Source: Tyto alba (taxonomy: Eukaryota; Chordata; Aves; Strigiformes; Tytonidae). From it: a DNA stretch of 64,000 bases. Positions within the stretch are counted from its first letter, which is position 1, and the number at the start of each line of letters is the position of its first letter. A model generated the notes under the pieces. The model was not told where the DNA came from, searched no databases, and saw only the letters and a program-made list of their open reading frames with translations. Location of the stretch: the NCBI RefSeq assembly GCF_018691265.1, contig NW_024881322.1, positions 12,859,489 to 12,923,488 of the forward strand. Direction: 5' to 3'. Of the stretch, positions 61,001 to 64,000 are shown one piece after another. Made by a program: the position numbers and the translations under genes.

Positions 61001-64000
61001 CAATCTGGACAGAACATCAGAAAAAGGAGGTAGAGAGCGAGGCTGACCTATAAACACTGTATTGAAGTCCTGAAAAGAAACACACCACCATCACCACAAC
61101 TCTAGTAAAGCTTGTATTTGACTCATCCACTCTCCTCATACCACTCTGGAAGACAAACTGCTGAAGGACACAAGGACTTAACTGTGTAACTTCTACTGAG
61201 TCAGAGATGGGGCTTAATTTTGGATGTTCTTTCATATCCATAAAACAAAGAAACAAACATTTTAATTGCAAACTAGGTCACCATACATATCAAGTATAAT
61301 TCAAGCTGTAAGTTACTTATTAGAAAGAACTATAGTTTTTCTGTCTGGTTGTGCAATGAAAAAAGGGGAAGCTTATTTTAAAATGTATGTAGTCATTTCA
61401 CTTTTCATAAAGATACCTCAAGGATTTCTTCATATTTTTTCACAGTTCTTTTTAGATCATCTTCTTTATCAGCAATTTTCTTATGCAACTGTGTTGTCTC
61501 TATGTGATGGTTTTCTATCAGTTCAGTTTCTACCTCCTGGGCTTTACCTGCAAAAAAAGACAGGTGATATTAAAAAAATCCATATTTATTTTGTTAAATT
61601 ATGTCACAACAGTATTAAAAAAAGCTTACAGACAATTGTGGAATGCATAAGGAAAACTTGTCATGAAATTAATTTTTCCACGCTGTCAGTGATAATTATG
61701 TCACTTGATGCTAATACATATGAAGTTTGTTGTCTGCAGTTTGGTATCCAGAGGAATTTTTATTGCCTGATGCCGGACCTTTTCTCTAAAAGTTAAGATC
61801 ACAACCAATATTTATCAACTAATTCTATCACCTACTTTATCTAGAGAAGTGATTGGACATGATTGTAACATCTGAAAATCTTCAGACATTCCTCACTTGC
61901 AGAGACATTCCTCACTGCTCACTTCTCCAACCTCCAACTTACACTGTGGTGGTAAAAGACGACCAGAGAAGTAAAGCGGAAATTTGCTGTACTCAAGTTA
62001 TAACTGTATGGTATAGTGACCAGACATCATATCCAGCTGGTACCTGTTAGTGGTTACAGTGAATGAAGTCTGCAAGATGCTGCCAAAAAAATGCAATTCT
62101 GATTCCCAGATGGATCTAAGTTTCTCTAAGAGGCATCTTTCAGTGCCATATATTCAACAATGGTGTTAAAGGTTTGTACTGCTGAAGCCAAAGTAGTATT
62201 ACAATGAAAATTTATTAATGTGCTTTCACCTCCAAAATCTTTCTCTCCTTTTTTTTTTTCCCCTTTCATACAGATGATAAAAAGATAGGTACCTATCACA
62301 GGTAACTCTTGCCTTGACAGATGAAAACAGAGTGCTAAATCAAAGATCCATCCCGCAGGGTAAGGAAGAACAGCTACATATGCATTTTCCTAATTGTGCT
62401 ACAATTAACATTTCTATGTTATTTCCTGAGCAAGAGAAGTTCTTTCCCCGAGTTCTCCAGGCAGTCATAAAACATGTCTGTACCACAGTCTCAGGTAAAA
62501 CCCTTACCCTAAAACATCTCAAGATTTGGTTTTCTGGCTATTTCACTGATTACAGTTACATTATTATTTCACTTACTGATTGTCTCTTTTACTGCTGTCT
62601 CCAATTCTCTTTCTTTTTGAGCCAGCTGAGTATTGAACTCTCTCATTAACTGCTTTAAGGTGGAGTTGTGCTTTAGCTCAATGTCTTCTTGTTCACATCT
62701 GTACAAAAATGTCAAAAAAATACAATGAGGAAATAAAATGTTTGAAAAGAGTGTGGGAACAGTTTAGCAAGGTAGGAGATCTGGGAATTTCTCCAAAACT
62801 ACTTTAGAATTATATGAATTCTGTGGGATTCAGTGAAACTTTTTGTTCCTCTACGGCTGAATTCCCCTAGAAGACACAGGTGTTTCATTTAAAAAACAAC
62901 CCAAAATTGAACCCTTCCAAAAGATATGGAGTTTCTGCTGAGGAGGATGAAGAACTGGAATAATGTGCTTCATAAAAGTGGAATTTTTAGGGAATTCCTT
63001 GCTTAAGAAACCATTAGAGTGCTGAGCAGTATACCACTTTTTTGTCCGCTACATATGAACAATTCTTGGTATCATTTGAACATGAAGCTCTCAGTACTAG
63101 GTATTAATAAACTTTGCTCCCTGTTTGAGGAAAATAGTCCTATGTTTTGTGTTCTGGCAATGCTGAAAATGACTATCACTAAAGCAAACCAAAGTGGTAT
63201 TACTTTGCTAAAAGACAAATCACTTTTTAAACTGATGATTCAAATAGTGTTTTGTTCATGAAGTGCTACTTTCAAGTAGCAATTTTCTTGCTGTTTCTCT
63301 AAGTCTACTTAGAAAAATGACAGAAAAATATCAGTCATTATTTCATTGTTACACACTGAAATTAAAAAAAAGTATTCTTGAGGTTTTAGTGGTCATAGCA
63401 AAGAAACAGTAACAAGACCAGGAACAAAGAATTTACCTGATTTTCTGCTCCATTTCTTCTAAGGACTCCTTTTTAACAATGTCAAGCTCCTGCTGATGTT
63501 CCTTTCGCAGAGTACGTAAATCTTTCTGAAGATTATTCACTTCTTTGCGTAGTTTCTGTTTCTCCCTTTCAGTCTCTTCCAGTTTAGCCTGCAAGTCCTT
63601 CTGCTGGTTCTGCATATCACCTAGTAACTCCTGCAGCTCCAAACCAGATTTAGCCTTTTCTTCAGCATTTTCCTCAAAAGCTTTCAAACTGTCATTTCCT
63701 TCATCTAACTGTTGCTGTAAACTTTTTAGCTTTTCTTCATATCTCAAACTCATATCTTGCATCTCAGTCTTATGCACTTCATTCTCCTTCACTAGATTAT
63801 TTTCCAATTCCTTTATCTTCTGTTCTAAAGATTGACAGACTGCCTCCTTTTCCTGCAATTTTTTCTGGAAATCTCCAATTACATTCTCCATATCAAGACG
63901 TTTTTGTTCTTCAGCTTTTAATTCTTCCCTACTGCTTGCTAACTCACCACCACAACGAGCATGCTCATCTGCTAACAAAGAGTATTTTTTGGTTTGCTCC
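40015..64000 (-). CDS. GOLGA4: GOLGA4 locus, 3' part (golgin-245/p230; C-terminal coiled coil and GRIP domain)
   Basis: GOLGA4 is a long coiled-coil tether on the trans-Golgi network; its N-terminus captures vesicles and its C-terminal GRIP domain docks on ARL1-GTP (family knowledge). Nine shared exons (63437-64000, 62577-62698, 61417-61547, 57206-57319, 53814-53834, 53564-53632, 52864-52939, 50439-50542, 45217-45303) plus one of two last exons join in phase, all with GT-AG introns. The result is about 435 residues: coiled coil for roughly the first 330, then the GRIP domain. Blocks such as HNSTLKQLMREFNTQLAQKE, QLAQKTTL, DSKLKEQEF, VSLFGEPTEFEYLRKVLFEY and KVITTVLKFP match recalled human GOLGA4 nearly exactly and exclude other GRIP golgins (GOLGA1, GCC1, GCC2). 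The 5' part of the gene lies beyond the right edge. Confidence 0.96.
40018..40712 (-). other. GOLGA4: GOLGA4 3'UTR (distal form)
   Basis: The region runs from the TGA at 40713-40715 to a presumed cleavage site about 15-25 nt beyond the AATAAA at 40037-40042. It is AT-rich near its end. A 115-codon minus-strand frame at 40342-40689 lies inside it and is not considered a protein. Confidence 0.7.
40037..40042 (-). terminator. GOLGA4: Polyadenylation signal AATAAA for GOLGA4
   Basis: Minus-strand AATAAA in the context GAAATAAAG, about 670 nt after the SWLRPS stop codon. GT-rich downstream support is weak; the next bases are TTTATTTACTG. Cleavage would fall near 40010-40025. Confidence 0.65.
40713..40733 (-). 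CDS. GOLGA4: GOLGA4 alternative terminal exon B (SWLRPS-stop)
   Basis: On the minus strand CATTCCTTTAG is followed by TCA TGG CTA CGA CCA TCT TGA, giving SWLRPS. Recalled mammalian isoforms end with a similar SWLR-type tail after the GRIP domain. It is phase 0 and is the most 3' coding exon. The roughly 0.7-kb region behind it ends at a good AATAAA, which fits a true terminal exon. Splicing to exon A or exon B would be mutually exclusive. Confidence 0.87.
   Translation of the reverse strand, partial: SWLRPS
40734..45216 (-). other. GOLGA4: GOLGA4 terminal intron region (contains alternative exon A)
   Basis: For the distal form this is one 4.5-kb intron; for the proximal form 42693-45216 is the intron and the part below 42663 is partly 3'UTR. 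It is AT-rich, with a poly-A tract at 44596-44611. A stretch at about 41580-41850 has higher complexity and fewer repeats and may be conserved noncoding sequence. No transposon was recognised. Confidence 0.75.
42663..42692 (-). CDS. GOLGA4: GOLGA4 alternative terminal exon A (FASPRGGIF-stop)
   Basis: On the minus strand CTTTGTAG is followed by ten codons, FASPRGGIF and TGA. This matches the recalled canonical human golgin-245 C-terminus FTSPRSGIF with two changes. It is phase 0 and lies 2.5 kb downstream of exon 45217-45303. The 3'UTR and polyadenylation site of this form are not fixed; AATAAA at 41771-41776 and ATTAAA at 42178-42183 on the minus strand are candidates. The short length makes chance similarity the main worry, but acceptor, phase, residues and stop all agree. 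Confidence 0.85.
   Translation of the reverse strand, partial: FASPRGGIF
45217..45303 (-). CDS. GOLGA4: GOLGA4 penultimate coding exon (second half of GRIP domain)
   Basis: The 87-nt, phase-0 exon encodes 29 residues: TMAKVITTVLKFPADQTQKI then LEREDARPL. Recalled human has PDDQ for PADQ and DARLM for DARPL. It completes the three-helix GRIP domain. The acceptor is CTTTTTAG and the donor GTAAGT (45211-45216). Both alternative last exons start in phase 0, so either can follow. Confidence 0.96.
45304..50438 (-). other. GOLGA4: GOLGA4 intron between the two GRIP exons
   Basis: A 5.1-kb AT-rich intron with small A/T runs (for example 47130-47155). No exon, transposon or RNA gene was recognised. 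Confidence 0.85.
50439..50542 (-). CDS. GOLGA4: GOLGA4 coding exon (first half of GRIP domain)
   Basis: The 104-nt exon completes Asp and encodes 34 residues: GNLHHADVSLFGEPTEFEYL then RKVLFEYMMGRETK. The GRIP domain starts near EPTEFEYL; the Tyr in FEYLRK corresponds to the conserved GRIP tyrosine that contacts ARL1 (family knowledge, Tyr2177 in human golgin-245). The acceptor is TGTTTACACAG and the donor GTAGGG (50433-50438). The frame read past the acceptor into intron gives a false longer open frame. Confidence 0.96.
50605..51392 (+). mobile_element. CR1-type LINE, 5'-truncated 3' end with short tail repeats
   Basis: A GC-rich block in an AT-rich GOLGA4 intron, oriented opposite to the gene. 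Its plus strand matches the recalled 3' end of avian CR1: a ...LHVG... start, then the segments corresponding to CR1 LERVQRRATK (here LERVPRRAPK at about 50935) and LFSLEKRRLRGDL (here LSSLERRRPRGEL at about 51020-51060). The end has the CR1 signature GGACTAAATGG then AGGTCCCTTCCAGCTGAAC, followed by a short GCTAT-type tail. Reverse-transcriptase domain remnants are frameshifted and in pieces, so the copy is dead. The 5' border is approximate. It retains many CpGs, which is unusual for an old copy. Confidence 0.88.
51393..52863. other. GOLGA4 intron remainder with an unexplained GC-rich block
   Basis: After the CR1 end, the sequence is moderately GC-rich to about 51660, AT-rich to 51830, then strongly GC-rich at about 51900-52345 before returning to AT-rich. 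The GC-rich block has many CTGCTCTG and CCCCAG-type motifs and several overlapping open frames on both strands, none recognised. It may be part of a second unrecognised repeat or a local CpG island. Confidence 0.6.
52864..52939 (-). CDS. GOLGA4: GOLGA4 coding exon (linker before GRIP domain)
   Basis: The 76-nt exon encodes IHVLEDRLKNYEKNTYVTSV then GTPYR plus one base. Recalled human is IHNLEDRLKKYEKNVYATTV then GTPYK. The acceptor is AGTATTTAG... read as TGTATTTAG on the minus strand, and the donor is GTAAGT (52858-52863). The last base combines with the next exon to give Asp where human has Gly. Confidence 0.95.
52940..53563 (-). other. GOLGA4: GOLGA4 short intron
   Basis: A 624-bp AT-rich intron with a TA microsatellite at 53165-53180. 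Nothing else was seen. Confidence 0.85.
53564..53632 (-). CDS. GOLGA4: GOLGA4 coding exon (AQLAQKTTLVNDSKLKEQEF)
   Basis: The 69-nt, phase-0 exon encodes 23 residues: AQLAQKTTLVNDSKLKEQEF followed by KEQ. Recalled human has TQLAQKTTLISDSKLKEQEF then REQ. The acceptor is TTCTTTCAG and the donor GTAAGG (53558-53563). It is separated from the microexon by only 179 bp of intron. Confidence 0.96.
53814..53834 (-). CDS. GOLGA4: GOLGA4 21-nt microexon (VKITELQ)
   Basis: The in-frame exon of seven codons, GTC to CAG, encodes VKITELQ. Recalled human GOLGA4 reads NVTIMELQ at this point. The acceptor is TTCTTCTAG and the donor GTGAGT (53808-53813). Both flanking introns are phase 0, so skipping it would remove seven residues without a frameshift. 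It is too short to be found by open-frame length. Confidence 0.93.
53835..57205 (-). other. GOLGA4: GOLGA4 intron upstream of the microexon
   Basis: A 3.4-kb AT-rich intron containing poly-A tracts at 55050-55063 and 56845-56867 (23 A). No exon or transposon was recognised. Confidence 0.85.
56845..56867. repeat. Poly-A tract (23 nt)
   Basis: Uninterrupted A on the plus strand inside a GOLGA4 intron. Confidence 0.9.
57206..57319 (-). CDS. GOLGA4: GOLGA4 coding exon (AREEEMTAKV ...)
   Basis: The 114-nt, phase-0 exon encodes 38 residues, AREEEMTAKVHELQAQLENL then QKEYKERIAEEQHWNSEK. The start matches recalled human DAREEEMTAKV, with the Asp replaced by Glu at the end of the preceding exon; the end has diverged more. 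The acceptor is TATTTTGAAG and the donor GTAAGC (57200-57205). It is the final part of the coiled coil before the linker to the GRIP domain. Confidence 0.94.
57320..61416 (-). other. GOLGA4: GOLGA4 intron
   Basis: A 4.1-kb AT-rich intron. A few dozen bases near 58822-58848 (AATCATAGAATCC) resemble a CR1 tail in reverse but are too short to call. No gene was seen. Confidence 0.85.
61417..61547 (-). CDS. GOLGA4: GOLGA4 coding exon (KAQEVETEL ... KKYEEILE)
   Basis: The 131-nt exon completes a Ser codon (A|GT) and encodes 43 residues starting KAQEVETELIE and ending KEDDLKRTVKKYEEILE. Recalled human GOLGA4 has KAQEVEAELLE and KDDDLKRTAKRYEEILD in the same places. The acceptor is a long T run then GCAG, and the exon's own first bases are GTAAAG, so the junction reads CAG|GTAAAG and looks like a splice donor. 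The real donor is GTATCT (61411-61416). It is coiled coil. Confidence 0.95.
61548..62576 (-). other. GOLGA4: GOLGA4 intron
   Basis: A 1.0-kb AT-rich intron with a T run at about 62249-62260. The 176-codon plus-strand frame at 61266-61796 overlaps the antisense of the neighbouring exon and is not considered a gene. Confidence 0.85.
62577..62698 (-). CDS. GOLGA4: GOLGA4 coding exon (HNSTLKQLMREF block)
   Basis: The 122-nt exon completes Arg and encodes CEQEDIELKHNSTLKQLMRE and then FNTQLAQKERELETAVKETI plus one base. The HNSTLKQLMREFNTQLAQKE stretch is identical to recalled human GOLGA4 and is the best single identifier of the gene. The acceptor is TTTTTGTACAG and the donor GTAAGT (62571-62576). 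It is coiled coil. Confidence 0.96.
62699..63436 (-). other. GOLGA4: GOLGA4 intron after the large exon
   Basis: A 738-bp AT-rich intron bounded by GTAAAT at 63431-63436 and a TTTTTGTACAG acceptor. Nothing further was seen. Confidence 0.85.
63437..64000 (-). CDS. GOLGA4: GOLGA4 large coiled-coil exon (3' part, runs off the right edge)
   Basis: The frame is open from the window edge (last base of a codon at 64000) to the donor GTAAAT (63431-63436), giving 187 codons plus AG. It is rich in Glu, Lys, Gln and Leu with a heptad pattern and almost no Pro or Gly runs, typical of a parallel coiled coil. There is no start codon to choose; the in-frame TTG at 63976-63978 is internal, because the frame continues upstream as EQTKKYS. 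In other vertebrates most of the golgin rod is encoded by one very long exon, and this looks like its 3' end. It ends EEMEQKI plus a split Arg codon shared with the next exon. Confidence 0.93.

Noticed and set aside
61266..61796. 176-codon plus-strand frame
   Set aside because: It is largely intron plus the antisense of the GOLGA4 exon at 61417-61547, and no similarity was recognised.
63545..63835. Ser/Phe/Cys-rich plus-strand frame of 96 codons
   Set aside because: It is the antisense shadow of the GOLGA4 coiled-coil exon; Lys/Glu codons read in reverse give Phe and Ser.

Overview
The window is vertebrate nuclear DNA, almost certainly from a bird. It carries two multi-exon genes, both on the minus strand and both recognised from their exon translations and splice sites. 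Two dispersed repeats support a bird: a CR1-type LINE 3' end at 50.6-51.4 kb, and a solo LTR of an avian ERVL-like family at 28.7-29.3 kb with matching 5-bp target-site duplications. Most of the remaining sequence is AT-rich intron or spacer with poly-A/T runs. No bacterial or viral gene cluster, tRNA, rRNA or CRISPR array was seen.

Right side (about 40.0-64.0 kb): the 3' end of GOLGA4 (golgin-245/p230), a trans-Golgi coiled-coil tether. Nine constitutive coding exons plus two alternative terminal coding exons can be joined in phase, giving about 435 residues on the SWLRPS path. They cover the end of the long coiled coil and the C-terminal GRIP domain that binds ARL1 on the trans-Golgi. The penultimate exon (45217-45303) can splice to either of two last exons: one ends FASPRGGIF-stop (42663-42692), the other SWLRPS-stop (40713-40733). 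From memory, these match the two known vertebrate GOLGA4 C-termini. A 3'UTR of roughly 0.7 kb follows the distal form, with AATAAA at 40037-40042.

Middle (about 24.2-40.0 kb): a spacer of about 16 kb with no supported gene. It holds the solo LTR, several A/T runs, and a CpG-rich block at 25.2-25.7 kb upstream of ITGA9.

Left side (1 to about 24.2 kb): the 5' end of ITGA9 (integrin alpha-9). The start codon lies at 24160 in a strong CpG island, and coding exons 1-4 end at 7351, giving residues 1-176 (signal peptide and start of the beta-propeller). Exon 5 was not found, so intron 4 is taken to run off the left edge. Intron 1 holds a GC-rich minisatellite and a seven-unit CCCCA run within 90 bp of the first splice donor.

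The order and orientation (GOLGA4 followed by ITGA9, same strand) match the conserved vertebrate arrangement, human 3p22. The genes are not functionally linked as far as known: one tethers vesicles at the trans-Golgi, the other is a cell-surface receptor. I found no convincing novel gene system. The most informative observations are the paired GOLGA4 terminal exons, the 21-nt microexon, the repeat structures beside ITGA9 exon 1 and the dated-looking LTR insertion.
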